Below are positions 34,034 to 42,746 of a DNA stretch of 64,000 nt, one piece after another. Numbering within the stretch: position 1 is the stretch's first letter; every line of letters begins with the position of its first letter. The notes beneath the pieces were generated by a model. That model made no database searches. It was not told the origin of the DNA and worked only from the letters and a program-made list of their open reading frames with translations. Location of the stretch: the NCBI RefSeq assembly GCF_023715145.1, contig NZ_JAMBNP010000007.1, forward strand, positions 246,214 through 310,213. The letters are read 5' to 3'. The translations under genes and the position numbers were made by a program. This DNA comes from Paenibacillus glycanilyticus (GTDB lineage: Bacteria > Bacillota > Bacilli > Paenibacillales > Paenibacillaceae).

Positions 34034-34870
34034 TTACTCTTCCCCAACCGCAATCGGATTCCCCTCATACGAAATCCAATCACTCCAACTACCCGCATAC
34101 AGCCGTACCTTCGTAAAGCCCGCTTCCTGCAGCGCGATCACGTTCGGACAAGCCGTTACGCCCGAACCGCAGTACACGATCGTCTCTTGATCCTTCGGCA
34201 GATCCGCGAATCTTGCAGCCTGCTCGTCCGCGCTTTTCCACTTGCCTTCTTCACCCTTGGCTTCCGACCAAAGACGATTAATGGCGCCTGGGATATGGCC
34301 GGCCTTCTTGTCTAGCGGCTCAACCTCGCCGCGGTAGCGCGCGCCGTCGCGGGAATCGATCAGCGTTACGTTCTCATCGTTAAGCTTTTCTTTCACCTCA
34401 TCCATCTCAACCAGCATGTTATGCTGCACCGTCGCCAGGTAACGCGAAGGAATAAGCACCTTCTGCTCGGCATTCACCGGGAAGCCGGCGTTTTGCCAAG
34501 CGGTGAACCCTTCGTCCAGCACGAATACTTGCTCATGGCCCAGGTATTTCAGCAGCCACCACAGACGGGAAGCGAATGCGCCGCCTTGGTCGTCATAAGC
34601 GATAACGCGGGTTTCATTGCTGATGCCAACCTTGCTGAGCGCAATGGTCAGATCCGTAATGTCCGGCAACGGATGGCGTCCGCCATGCTCGTCCACCGGA
34701 GCGGACAGATCCTTCTCCAGATCCAAATATACGGCGCCTGCAATGTGGGAGGCTTCATAAGCCTCGCGGCCGAAGTCCGGCTTGCCAAGCTGGAACCTGC
34801 AGTCAACGATAACGATGTCTGTCTCATATAAGCGGGCAAGAAGCCATTTCAACGATACGATATTATTCAT
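34034..34870 (-). CDS. thiosulfate/3-mercaptopyruvate sulfurtransferase (two rhodanese domains)
   Basis: A 278-residue cytosolic enzyme with an inactive N-terminal rhodanese domain (D-C-R-F near residue 23) and a catalytic C-terminal one. The persulfide cysteine is in Y-C-G-S-G-V-T-A-C near residue 234. It moves sulfur from thiosulfate or mercaptopyruvate to cyanide or thiols. The loop C-G-S-G-V-T-A is closer to 3-mercaptopyruvate types than to the C-R-K-G-V-T loop of classic rhodanese. A dead copy of its 3' end lies at 32710-32772. Confidence 0.92.
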   Translation of the reverse strand: MNNIVSLKWLLARLYETDIVIVDCRFQLGKPDFGREAYEASHIAGAVYLDLEKDLSAPVDEHGGRHPLPDITDLTIALSKVGISNETRVIAYDDQGGAFASRLWWLLKYLGHEQVFVLDEGFTAWQNAGFPVNAEQKVLIPSRYLATVQHNMLVEMDEVKEKLNDENVTLIDSRDGARYRGEVEPLDKKAGHIPGAINRLWSEAKGEEGKWKSADEQAARFADLPKDQETIVYCGSGVTACPNVIALQEAGFTKVRLYAGSWSDWISYEGNPIAVGEE

Positions 34871-35055
34871 GTAGAATTACCGCCTCTCTCTTGTCTATGT
34901 ATATCTGCATTATACATGATTCAAGCCCCTATCTTCTAACCAAGGAGCTTCCCGTTTACAAAGATCGCATATTTCCATAATGATGCAGAAATACTTCATA
35001 GATATTATCTTCTTCGGAAGGATTATTCCAACATTTTATCAAAGGAGATGAATTT

Positions 35056-35919
35056 ATGTTTAAACGCGTCATCGGTACGGCAGCCGTCATTATCGCCTTA
35101 GGTGCGGCGCTCGTTACCGAAGCCGGAATCGCGCCTTCACCGGCCCATGCGGCAAGCAACATGGTTCCGGATTACGAGGTTAAGCTGCTGATGAATCCAA
35201 GCACGACGCTAGGCTCGGATTTCAAGCTGACCAGCGCCGTGCTTAGCGCTTTCTCGATGCCAACGACGGTAACGAAGATGAACGTCGCTTTCCTCGACAC
35301 CAATGCCAAAGACATCTACAACAACGGTTGGAGCACCCGTATCCGCAAGACGGAAGGCGAAGACGACTTCGAATTATCCTACAAGAAGCGTTACACGATT
35401 ACGAATAACGATATTACTGCGGCCTTGACGCAAGCGAACAATGAGGGCTTTAACTCCGGCGATTCCAATTACGAAGCACAGGTCGAATGGGGCTACCAGA
35501 AGAAAACGCTCAGCATCACCCGCACCAAAAGCGGCAGCAAGTCCGGCTACAGCGGCATGGATCTCCCGTCGATCAGCGACGCACGCAGTCTGATGGTCAA
35601 CAACGCACCGGATAAATTCAACGACTGGCTGTCCAATGACTGGGGCACGAACAAGCTTCAAGCTTCCCGTTACTTCGGCCCCGTACTCGCCAAACGTTCG
35701 ATTGGCAAATGGAGCGGCATGGAAATCTACATCGAAGTATGGCCAATCAAGAACGCTGCCGGCACAGGCACGGAATATGTCGTTGAGGCTTCCTTCAAAA
35801 CCAACAGCGCAACTACGGCTTCCGCCAAGCACGATGAACTGGTTACTTACCTGCAAAGCAAAGGCTGGTTCCTCGCCCAAGACTCGCTGAAAACGCAATT
35901 AATTATGGATCGTTACTAA
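35056..35919 (+). CDS. secreted protein with a CYTH/triphosphate-tunnel-like domain
   Basis: A 287-residue protein with a Sec signal peptide (basic start, 20 hydrophobic residues, cleavage near A-H-A, residue 32). The mature part has alternating charged strands typical of CYTH/triphosphate tunnel proteins: Y-E-V-K-L-L at the start, S-T-R-I-R-K, F-E-L-S-Y-K-K-R-Y, Y-E-A-Q-V-E-W, then I-E-V-W-P and V-V-E-A-S-F-K. Those enzymes bind long phosphates in an acidic and basic barrel and are usually cytosolic. The assignment comes from strand pattern only. AAAGGAG stands before the ATG. Confidence 0.75.
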   Translation: MFKRVIGTAAVIIALGAALVTEAGIAPSPAHAASNMVPDYEVKLLMNPSTTLGSDFKLTSAVLSAFSMPTTVTKMNVAFLDTNAKDIYNNGWSTRIRKTEGEDDFELSYKKRYTITNNDITAALTQANNEGFNSGDSNYEAQVEWGYQKKTLSITRTKSGSKSGYSGMDLPSISDARSLMVNNAPDKFNDWLSNDWGTNKLQASRYFGPVLAKRSIGKWSGMEIYIEVWPIKNAAGTGTEYVVEASFKTNSATTASAKHDELVTYLQSKGWFLAQDSLKTQLIMDRY

Positions 35920-35934
35920 ATCAATAATTTACCC

Positions 35935-35978
35935 AAAAGCTCTTCCGCGCAGGTCTTCATTCGCTGGAGAGCTTTTTT
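35935..35978 (+). terminator. intrinsic terminator of the CYTH-like gene
   Basis: AAAAGCTCT pairs with AGAGCTTTTTT, 15 bp after the stop. Confidence 0.8.
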
Positions 35979-36014
35979 AGCTAAAAATAGGCTTGTCCAT
36001 TATGTAAAGTAAAC

Positions 36015-36043
36015 TTGACACTAAGTATAGTTTGAATTACATT
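36015..36043 (+). promoter_or_regulatory. sigma-A promoter of the membrane protein/HTH/DUF4386 unit
   Basis: TTGACA, 17 bp, then TACATT, about 48 bp before the TTG start at 36091. Confidence 0.6.
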
Positions 36044-36090
36044 ATGTATATAAAACTTAACTATTATTTTCCAATCAGGGAGGTGTTAGC

Positions 36091-36537
36091 TTGACCTATC
36101 AGGAAAAGAAAAGCATTACCACGTTAATTAGCGCCGTACTCATTTTTGCATCCTATTGCTTGTACATGTATGTGCAGTACCCCGAGGAAGGGCTGGAGCT
36201 CGAAGAAAGCTTCCGGTATTGGGGCTCATTCGTGCTCATTCTGACGGTGGTATCCATCGTCGCCCATATCGTAATCAGTATTATCTTCAATATTATCTTC
36301 CGGATGACCACCGGGGAGAAGGAACCGGCTTTTGCCGACGAGCTGGATAAACTCATTGAACTGAAGGCTCACCGAAATTCATTCCTCCTGTTTGTCCTTG
36401 GATTTCTTCTGGCAATGGGATCTCTGGCCACGGATCAGCCGTTTACCGTCATGTTCGTGATTCTGATCGCCTCCGGCTTCTTGTCCGACGTGACCGGTTC
36501 CGTCACGAAGCTGTATCACTACCGGAGAGGAGTCTAA
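36091..36537 (+). CDS. four-helix membrane protein (DUF2178-like)
   Basis: A 148-residue membrane protein with four predicted helices, about residues 8-27, 44-70, 95-112 and 118-135, and a charged loop E-L-D-K-L-I-E-L-K-A between helices 2 and 3. Small proteins of this type commonly sit directly before a short Xre-type regulator, as here, 3 nt upstream. The TTG start lies after GGGAGGTG. Family assignment is tentative and the function unknown. Confidence 0.75.
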   Translation: MTYQEKKSITTLISAVLIFASYCLYMYVQYPEEGLELEESFRYWGSFVLILTVVSIVAHIVISIIFNIIFRMTTGEKEPAFADELDKLIELKAHRNSFLLFVLGFLLAMGSLATDQPFTVMFVILIASGFLSDVTGSVTKLYHYRRGV

Positions 36538-36540
36538 GCA

Positions 36541-36765
36541 ATGAGCAAAATACTTGTCGGCAATCACATCCGCAAATTACGGTTCAATCATAATGAAATG
36601 ACGCAACAGCAATTGGCTGACAAGGTTGGCGTAACAAGACAAACGATTGTCGCGTTGGAAAAGGGCAACTACTCCCCGTCTCTCGAACTGGCCTTCCGCA
36701 TTGCTCACGCTTTCGGCCTGCCGCTCGAAGAGGTATTCTTTTACGGGGATGATACGAGCCAATAA
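36541..36765 (+). CDS. Xre/Cro-type HTH regulator (YozG-like)
   Basis: A 74-residue single-domain DNA-binding protein. The helix-turn-helix spans about residues 20-50 (T-Q-Q-Q-L-A-D-K-V-G-V-T-R-Q-T-I), followed by the E-K-G-N-Y-S-P-S-L signature of the short YozG-like group. No other domain is present. It probably represses its own operon, in which it lies between the four-helix protein and the DUF4386 gene. Confidence 0.93.
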   Translation: MSKILVGNHIRKLRFNHNEMTQQQLADKVGVTRQTIVALEKGNYSPSLELAFRIAHAFGLPLEEVFFYGDDTSQ

Positions 36766-36782
36766 CCAAGAGGAGGAAATAT

Positions 36783-37463
36783 ATGATTTCCGTTATCCGA
36801 ACTCCAAAAATAACAGGCATCCTGTTTATACTTGCAGCCGTATCATCCGTATTTGGTCTTTTGTTGTATGATCCTATCCTTAACAGCTCGAATTACCTGA
36901 CGAATGGCTCCGGGCATGACAACCAGATCATTCTTGGTGCGCTCATGGAGCTGATCCTTGTTGCTTCAGCCGTCGGAACTGCGGTCACGATGTATCCCTT
37001 CCTGAAAAAATACAACGAAAGCATCGCCCTTGGTCATGTCTGCTTCCGCCTGTTAGAGGCCGTTGTCATCACGGTTGGTGTCATTGGCATGCTGTCGCTC
37101 GTAACCCTGAGCAGGCAATATGTCTCCGCTGGCGCTCCAGATCCAACTGCTTATGAAGCTGCCGGCACTTTGTTCCTGGGAGTACATGAGTGGACGTTTA
37201 TGCTTGGTCCTAACTTTTTGCTTGGCATCAATACAATGCTGTACAGCTATATCTTTTACAAGTCCGGGCTTGTCCCGCGGTTCATCCCGATCCTTGGCAT
37301 GACGGGTGCCGTGCTCGTATTCAGTGCCTCCCTGTTCGAAATGTTCGGCGTATTCCCTCAGCTGTCGGTATGGGGTGCTCTCCTGTCGCTGCCGGTAGCT
37401 GCGAATGAAATGATTCTCGCCGTTTGGCTGATCGTAAAGGGATTTAATAAAGCAGCACTTTAG
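36783..37463 (+). CDS. DUF4386-family membrane protein
   Basis: A 226-residue protein with six hydrophobic helices. The start T-P-K-I-T-G-I-L-F-I-L-A-A and the internal N-F-L-L-G-I-N-T-M-L-Y-S-Y match DUF4386. It has no known function. It is the last gene of a three-gene unit with the HTH regulator; AAGAGGAGG lies before its ATG. Confidence 0.88.
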   Translation: MISVIRTPKITGILFILAAVSSVFGLLLYDPILNSSNYLTNGSGHDNQIILGALMELILVASAVGTAVTMYPFLKKYNESIALGHVCFRLLEAVVITVGVIGMLSLVTLSRQYVSAGAPDPTAYEAAGTLFLGVHEWTFMLGPNFLLGINTMLYSYIFYKSGLVPRFIPILGMTGAVLVFSASLFEMFGVFPQLSVWGALLSLPVAANEMILAVWLIVKGFNKAAL

Positions 37464-37480
37464 CACCCACGCCACGAATG

Positions 37481-37507
37481 CCGGGATTCCAACGAGGAAT
37501 CCCGGCC
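37481..37507. terminator. stem-loop between convergent genes
   Basis: GCCGGGATTC pairs with GAATCCCGGC around a short loop, between the DUF4386 and collagen-like genes. No long T run is seen. Confidence 0.65.
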
Positions 37508-37515
37508 TCTACAAC

Positions 37516-38622
37516 TTAGAGCGTTCCACTTGCGCTAATATTAATAACCGTAGCCGTTAACCCCCGGGTATGAATGGAGCCTCCGGCGGCTTGCACTTGT
37601 GAGGTGACAGAACCCGTTACGGTAAACGAATAAATATATGTTCCCGGTCCCGGATTGTCTACCCAAGTGAGACTCGTTGTTGCGGTTGCTTGAGAGAGAT
37701 CCGTTTGGTTCGCCTGCTGCACAATAGCTTCGTTATTCATAGTGATAACATCCGCCGGATTTCTGGACAGGATGCTGTTAACCGTATAGCTCTGAATAAC
37801 CGTAAAATCCACATTTGCAAAAGCATCCAGCTTTACGACCTGGTTGGCTTGAAGAACGATTGGCGTTAGGGTTAACTCTGCCGTCACTTGATTATTCACT
37901 AGAGGAACCTGTTCATTGCTCCCGGAGAACCGGATATCTACGATACCTGGAGGTCCCGATGGACCCTGCATTCCCTGTTGTCCCTCAACACCTGCTGCCC
38001 CCTCGGCTCCAACCGAACCCTGAACTCCCTGTACACCTTGAACCCCTTGAGCACCTTGCGCACCTTGCGCTCCTTGCGCTCCTTGCGCTCCTTGTGGACT
38101 TTGCACCTCACGCTGTATCGCTTCTCTTTGCAGTCCAGCGACATCCGGCGTTATCGTGACTTCAGCTCCCCGGATATTTGCCGCCTGTATGGCTTCCACG
38201 AAAGCCGGGGTTGTTACAAGCCCGGGCAATACGGAACGCACCGCGTTATCAAATACGGGATGGGCAATCACCTGCGGCAGCACCGTACGGACAACTCTGT
38301 CGAATGCGGGAGTCGCTAATACTTGCGGCAATGCCTGAACGATTGTTCGGCTAAATTCCGGACGGGCAATTAAGGCCGGAATGGCGTTTGAAGAGATTTT
38401 GCCCGAAGTGACCGCATTTCTTGCCAGCTTGGTTGTCGTTATGGCTCTAGGAGCAATTCTTTGAGCCGTAATGGGCCGCTCCAATCTGCTGACCCGCTGT
38501 GCAATGGTAAGCCTTTTTGCTCTTGGCAATGTCTCCATCCCTTCCTGCAGCATGATCTTGTATATGGTTAACAGTGTATTGGGTGGGAACCTGTCACGGC
38601 ACGATGTTTGTTCCTGAGCCAA
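37516..38622 (-). CDS. collagen-like surface/exosporium-type protein with 17-residue repeats
   Basis: A 368-residue structural protein in four parts. (1) A basic N-terminal region (1-80) contains A-I-T-T-T-K-L-A-R-N-A-V-T, as in phage-fibre-like proteins. (2) Three and a half copies of a 17-residue unit (about 88-150, pattern P-x-F-D-x-x-V-R-x-V-L-P-x-V) follow. (3) A Gly-x-y collagen stretch (about 173-225, rich in G-A-Q and G-V-Q) follows. (4) A C-terminal beta domain (226-368) resembles BclA-type trimer heads. No Sec signal is seen, as for many exosporium proteins. The TTG at 38622 lacks a good ribosome site, so the start is uncertain. Confidence 0.82.
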   Translation of the reverse strand: MAQEQTSCRDRFPPNTLLTIYKIMLQEGMETLPRAKRLTIAQRVSRLERPITAQRIAPRAITTTKLARNAVTSGKISSNAIPALIARPEFSRTIVQALPQVLATPAFDRVVRTVLPQVIAHPVFDNAVRSVLPGLVTTPAFVEAIQAANIRGAEVTITPDVAGLQREAIQREVQSPQGAQGAQGAQGAQGAQGVQGVQGVQGSVGAEGAAGVEGQQGMQGPSGPPGIVDIRFSGSNEQVPLVNNQVTAELTLTPIVLQANQVVKLDAFANVDFTVIQSYTVNSILSRNPADVITMNNEAIVQQANQTDLSQATATTSLTWVDNPGPGTYIYSFTVTGSVTSQVQAAGGSIHTRGLTATVINISASGTL

Positions 38623-38696
38623 ACGTCTATTTTTTCAATCATAAAACTCTTTCATGTATGAATTAAGAGTTGAACGCAATTAATAAAAAACTAAAT

Positions 38697-38741
38697 TAAA
38701 AAAGAGTGAATCATTCCTCCGACTAAAAGAGATTGACTCTA
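38697..38741 (-). terminator. terminator of the AT-rich island operon
   Basis: On the minus strand AGAGTCAATC and GATTCACTCT pair with one mismatch, followed by a T run, about 40 bp after the stop at 38780. Confidence 0.65.
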
Positions 38742-38779
38742 CTCTAATATTTTTTAGTGACTTGATTTTCACCTCGAGA

Positions 38780-39358
38780 TTAAAGGTGTTCTTTAATATC
38801 ATTAATAAACAGCCCCAATAAATCACCTTTATTAATACTTTTATTTTTATGGCCTGTATCTTTCCTAATTTCAAGCAACAGCTCTTCAAACTCAAAAAGC
38901 AACTCACGATCAAGTCCCTTATGCTCTATATTTACAGTTTTACTTCTATATTGAGACCATTTTTTAATCACTCCGTCTGATCCCCAGACTAAAATTTTTT
39001 GTGTAAATTCTTTATAAAAATCCAACATTTCCTTCTCAGTCATTGCTTCCCCTGTTATCTTCTTTTTATAAAGTATATCAAACCAGAATTCTACAAAGGA
39101 TTCATACATTGGGATCTTTTTATCTCTTAATTCCTGTTCAATACTTCTTTTTCTTTCAAGATATTTTGTAAATATCACTGAAAAAACAGATACTAAAATC
39201 GTTCCGGTCGCCGCTACTATAGCGGCAAACACCTCTTTCTGAAGAGAAGAAAAAAGATTAATCAAAGATACAACCAATAATATAGCCCCACTTAGAATAA
39301 TAAAAACAGCTAATATTCCTACGATCGTTATAGCTTTAGAAGATGATTTTCCGGACAT
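38780..39358 (-). CDS. two-helix membrane protein of unknown function, AT-rich
   Basis: A 192-residue protein. Two membrane helices lie at about 8-32 and 42-65. A long basic-acidic cytoplasmic domain follows, rich in Lys and Glu, with aromatic motifs F-V-E-F-W-F-D-I and I-L-V-W-G-S-D-G-V-I near 90-135. I do not recognise a named family; the cytosolic part looks like a helical signalling or scaffold domain. It lies 50 bp downstream of another membrane-protein gene of the same AT-rich composition, so the two are probably co-inherited and co-expressed. Confidence 0.72.
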   Translation of the reverse strand: MSGKSSSKAITIVGILAVFIILSGAILLVVSLINLFSSLQKEVFAAIVAATGTILVSVFSVIFTKYLERKRSIEQELRDKKIPMYESFVEFWFDILYKKKITGEAMTEKEMLDFYKEFTQKILVWGSDGVIKKWSQYRSKTVNIEHKGLDRELLFEFEELLLEIRKDTGHKNKSINKGDLLGLFINDIKEHL

Positions 39359-39408
39359 AATTCACCTACCTAATAACAGAGTTAGAGCCGCGAATAACTA
39401 CGCCTAAT

Positions 39409-40200
39409 TTAGTTAACGGGCTTATCAATCCTTAAAATTTGTTTAATAAGTTCTTCCCGTTGAAGATACCTAAACTTAGTACTCTCAGTTAAATGAGTTT
39501 CATTTGCTAAATAGTATAAAGTATTGTTAACAGGATGGTATAAATACCATCTTTCACCTTCGTATTCAATATAAACTGGCTTATCATTCAACTTATTCGG
39601 ATTTAATTCATCAAAGCCCATAAATTGATACATGATTCTTGATATTGGAACTAAAACACAAATTGTAATAATAAAATAAAGAATAAACACAGCAATTAGT
39701 ATGATATTTTTTTCCGAAGTTGTAGTTCCTTTAAGATAGAATTCTGAATAAATCTGGGTTCCTACATAGTAGGCAGGTAATAGGTAATAACATACAATTA
39801 TAAGTGAACATAAAACAAAAGCGGGGATTCTTATCCAATTCCTTGATTTACCAAGTAGTTTTTTAAAGTTTTTGTTCATGACTTCTTTTAATGTTAAAAC
39901 TACTATAAATATTATTAATAGTGATACTACCGCGATTATAGCTAAGCTACTATTATAAATTGATTTATACTTAAATAGGTTATCCGTTATTATAAAAAGA
40001 AAAAGTACAGTCATCATAATTTCAAAGAAAAGCTTCATGACCTTTATCACTAATTGCTTTTCTTTCGAAAACATTTTTCGTTCAATTGAATTTGAAGTTA
40101 TCAAAGTGACTAGCCTAATTCTAATTACAAATAACACAAGAGAAATAAGCATTGAAGGTATCCCTAGCTTACTTAAGATGTTGTTTATTATATCCTCCAT
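39409..40200 (-). CDS. multi-helix membrane protein of unknown function, AT-rich
   Basis: A 263-residue protein with about five predicted helices (residues ~10-35, 55-73, 85-105, 125-145, 170-195) and a soluble C-terminal domain of about 65 residues. The tail reads Y-I-E-Y-E-G-E-R-W-Y-L-Y-H-P-V-N and Y-L-A-N-E-T-H-L, a beta-rich pattern. No family is recognised. It is the first gene of the two-gene AT-rich unit. Phage defence or stress signalling are possible but unsupported roles. Confidence 0.7.
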   Translation of the reverse strand: MEDIINNILSKLGIPSMLISLVLFVIRIRLVTLITSNSIERKMFSKEKQLVIKVMKLFFEIMMTVLFLFIITDNLFKYKSIYNSSLAIIAVVSLLIIFIVVLTLKEVMNKNFKKLLGKSRNWIRIPAFVLCSLIIVCYYLLPAYYVGTQIYSEFYLKGTTTSEKNIILIAVFILYFIITICVLVPISRIMYQFMGFDELNPNKLNDKPVYIEYEGERWYLYHPVNNTLYYLANETHLTESTKFRYLQREELIKQILRIDKPVN

Positions 40201-40351
40201 TTTTTTACACTTCCTTTATCAAATTAATAAAAACAGTAGTAAATATTATCTATTAAAATTGGTATATATTACACTGTATTATTTTAGAATATATCACATA
40301 TATTTTATTTTGTCACAGATAAACATACAAATTTCGACATTCTACTCAAAA

Positions 40352-40378
40352 TAAAAGAACCACGTATTACGTGGTCCC
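40352..40378 (-). terminator. terminator of the molybdoenzyme gene
   Basis: On the minus strand GGACCACGT pairs with ACGTGGTTC around 3-4 nt, followed by TTTTATTTT, about 50 bp after the stop at 40428. Confidence 0.75.
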
Positions 40379-40427
40379 TATCATATTAATACTAAATATT
40401 AATACTAAGATTTCTAGTGCTGTCACC

Positions 40428-41678
40428 CTACACCCAACCATCTATATCATAACCGCGCTCTTCCCAGTAGCCCACATAATCCGTATCGATGAGCTCGATC
40501 CGGTTCAGCCACTTCACCGACTTGTAGGCGTACATCTTCGGCACGATCAGACGGACCGGGCCGCCGAGATCGTTCGGGATCAGATTGCCGTCATGCAGCA
40601 CGGCGACCATAATATCGTCCATCTCTGCCTGCTCGAGAGTGAGCGAGTCCGTATATACGCCGTCTCCCGAATAGAACTTCACGGTCTTCGCGTTTGCTTT
40701 AACCCCCGCTTCCTTCAGAAACTGCTTCAGCGGAATGCCTTCCCAGGTGTTGCTGTACACCGACCAGCCCGTCACGCAGTGAAAATCACTCACCTGAACC
40801 TTGCGGGTCAGCTTCACGAACTGTTCCCAATTCCAGGTCATCGGCCTGTCGACCAGCCCATCGATCTTGAAGGACCATGTCGCATTCGAGAACGACGGGA
40901 TCGGCGTTACCGAATAGATCCGGAAATCCCCCTTAGCTCCCCCGCCCATCGGAGGGGCAGACGCGGCCATAGGCTGCGGCAACGGCACCAGCTGATTGGC
41001 ATCCCGCGTCACAATCTCATCGTAAGTTGGGCTGCCGATGCTGACTCCAAGCGTGTTAACGGTCCATTTCAGAAAAGACGGCCCCACCGCAACGGCAATG
41101 CCGCCTCCAACGGCCCATTTGACAAAAGAACGCCGGGACATGTAGGATTGCGGGCTCGCCGCAGGATGAAGCGGCACGGCACCATCCTTCTCCTCGCGCT
41201 CGGTGCGAATCGTTCGGCGATTCGGCTCCTTCAGCCATTTGGCCCGCGTAATCGAGTGATAAATAATATAAGGCAGGCCAATCCAGGTTAAGAGATCATG
41301 CACCGTCAAGGCATGGTTCGACCACCAAGGTCCAACCGCGCGGAACTGCCATAGCAGCACGCCGGAGATGAACCACCCGACGAGAAGACCCAGCACGACA
41401 TAGACATTGAACTTCTGCCAAGGCTTGCCCCTCAGCTGCTTCCAGTGCTTGGCCGCAAGTAAAAGATAGAAGACGACCGGAACAAGAGAAAGCAGACCCA
41501 CGATAATGTGCAGCTCCTTCAGCCACACCCGGCCTTCTCCCAGCACGCCCCGCCAATAGTTCATAACCAGCATAACGCCGGACAAAGCCAGAATGACAAC
41601 AATCCAGCCGTTCCAAGTATGTAGAAGTGTCAGCTTGCGCCCAAATCCTTTTCGCAGACGTTTCAATAACTCGCCCAC
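40428..41678 (-). CDS. membrane molybdopterin sulfite oxidase-type protein with internal twin-arginine motif
   Basis: A 416-residue protein. Four membrane helices (about residues 25-42, 57-75, 94-110, 124-142) carry His20, His57, His127 and His141, so they could bind haem like a b-type cytochrome. A cytoplasmic loop then leads to S-R-R-S-F-V-K at 181-187 and a fifth hydrophobic stretch, a Tat-type signal inside the protein. The rest is a sulfite oxidase-like molybdopterin domain, with C301 in H-C-V-T-G-W-S as the Mo ligand. This matches dual Sec/Tat membrane proteins such as actinobacterial Rieske subunits. It is 18 bp after the sensor kinase gene and in its operon. Confidence 0.87.
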   Translation of the reverse strand: MGELLKRLRKGFGRKLTLLHTWNGWIVVILALSGVMLVMNYWRGVLGEGRVWLKELHIIVGLLSLVPVVFYLLLAAKHWKQLRGKPWQKFNVYVVLGLLVGWFISGVLLWQFRAVGPWWSNHALTVHDLLTWIGLPYIIYHSITRAKWLKEPNRRTIRTEREEKDGAVPLHPAASPQSYMSRRSFVKWAVGGGIAVAVGPSFLKWTVNTLGVSIGSPTYDEIVTRDANQLVPLPQPMAASAPPMGGGAKGDFRIYSVTPIPSFSNATWSFKIDGLVDRPMTWNWEQFVKLTRKVQVSDFHCVTGWSVYSNTWEGIPLKQFLKEAGVKANAKTVKFYSGDGVYTDSLTLEQAEMDDIMVAVLHDGNLIPNDLGGPVRLIVPKMYAYKSVKWLNRIELIDTDYVGYWEERGYDIDGWV

Positions 41679-41696
41679 TTGCCTTCCTCCTTTCGC

Positions 41697-42746
41697 TTAT
41701 TGAACGATTCTTGCTTCGTTAACGGTGAACCAGAAGCGGCTCCCTTGTCCTTCTGCCTGCTCTACTCCGATACGGCCGCCATATTGTTCAACCAGCAGCT
41801 TGGCAATCGATAACCCGATTCCCGCACCGCCGCCCTCGCGGCTTCGGGAACGGTCCGTCCGGTAGAACCGCTCGAAGATGCGCTCCCGCTCTTCCTCGGC
41901 GATGCCGGCCCCTTCATCCGAAACGGATACCCGGATCAAGCCGTCCGCCAGCTCCTCCGCCGCAATAACGATAATCCCGCTCTGGGGTGAGTAACGGATC
42001 GCATTTTCGATCAGGTTCTGAAGGATTCTCTGAAGATGTCTTGCCAGCATGTTCACCCGCAGGGACCGCTCCGGCAGCCGGACGCGAAGCTGAAGTTCCT
42101 TGGCATCCAGTCCCAGCGAGAACCTCGGATGAAGCTCCAGAAGGACATCTTCCAGCACAGCCGGCTCACTGTCTTCCTTCCCGTCCGCTCTTCTGTCCAA
42201 AGTTGAAAGCTCGAATAAGTCCTGTATAAGCTCGCTAAGTCTCACCGTCTCCGAGCGAATCGTCGCCAAGTATCGGCGGTACGTGGCTTCGTCCTCAATC
42301 ACGCCATCCTCCAGCGCCTCGGCGTAAGACTGCATCGAGGCAAGCGGCGTCCGCAAATCATGCGCCATGTTCGCGACGAGCTCCCGTTGTGCCGACTCCG
42401 CCGTCTTTACTTGACGGAAGCTTTGCTCAAGGCTCGCCCCCATTTGGTTGAATTGGTCTGCGAGCAACCGGAATTCCGTCAATCCCGTGCTGTCTACCCT
42501 CGCCTCAAGCTGGCCTGCGGCAATTCGCCCCGCGCCTTCGCCAACCCGTCGCACGGATGCTTCAAGCGGACGAATGAGCAAGAAGAACAATACGGCAGAT
42601 ACGATACCGGCTCCTACGGTAGCCAATCCAAGCCAAATCAGTTGTGTCCGTGTCACAAGCATATATTGAAAGAAAATGAGCAGCATAACGATAATAAACG
42701 CAATGCTTATGGTATTGGCCAGAAGCAGGTACGAGCGAAGCTTCAT
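41697..42746 (-). CDS. sensor histidine kinase
   Basis: A 349-residue membrane kinase. Two helices (about 7-28 and 35-58) with a very short outer loop suggest sensing within the membrane. A HAMP domain (about 60-112) is followed by the phospho-acceptor His in M-A-H-D-L-R-T-P-L (about 128) and ATPase boxes N-L-I-E-N-A-I-R-Y (about 240), D-E-G-A-G-I (about 275) and G-A-G-I-G-L-S-I (about 307). It overlaps the response regulator by 4 bp and precedes the molybdoenzyme gene, which it probably regulates. Confidence 0.93.
   Translation of the reverse strand: MKLRSYLLLANTISIAFIIVMLLIFFQYMLVTRTQLIWLGLATVGAGIVSAVLFFLLIRPLEASVRRVGEGAGRIAAGQLEARVDSTGLTEFRLLADQFNQMGASLEQSFRQVKTAESAQRELVANMAHDLRTPLASMQSYAEALEDGVIEDEATYRRYLATIRSETVRLSELIQDLFELSTLDRRADGKEDSEPAVLEDVLLELHPRFSLGLDAKELQLRVRLPERSLRVNMLARHLQRILQNLIENAIRYSPQSGIIVIAAEELADGLIRVSVSDEGAGIAEEERERIFERFYRTDRSRSREGGGAGIGLSIAKLLVEQYGGRIGVEQAEGQGSRFWFTVNEARIVQ

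Larger units (their letters stand above)
38640..40425. other. AT-rich island carrying two membrane-protein genes
   Basis: Base composition falls sharply compared with both sides. Two same-strand membrane-protein genes fill it, with a terminator at the 3' end. No integrase, transposase or clear terminal repeats are visible, except short direct TATTAATACTAA-type repeats near 40384-40408. Gain by horizontal transfer is inferred. Confidence 0.6.
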
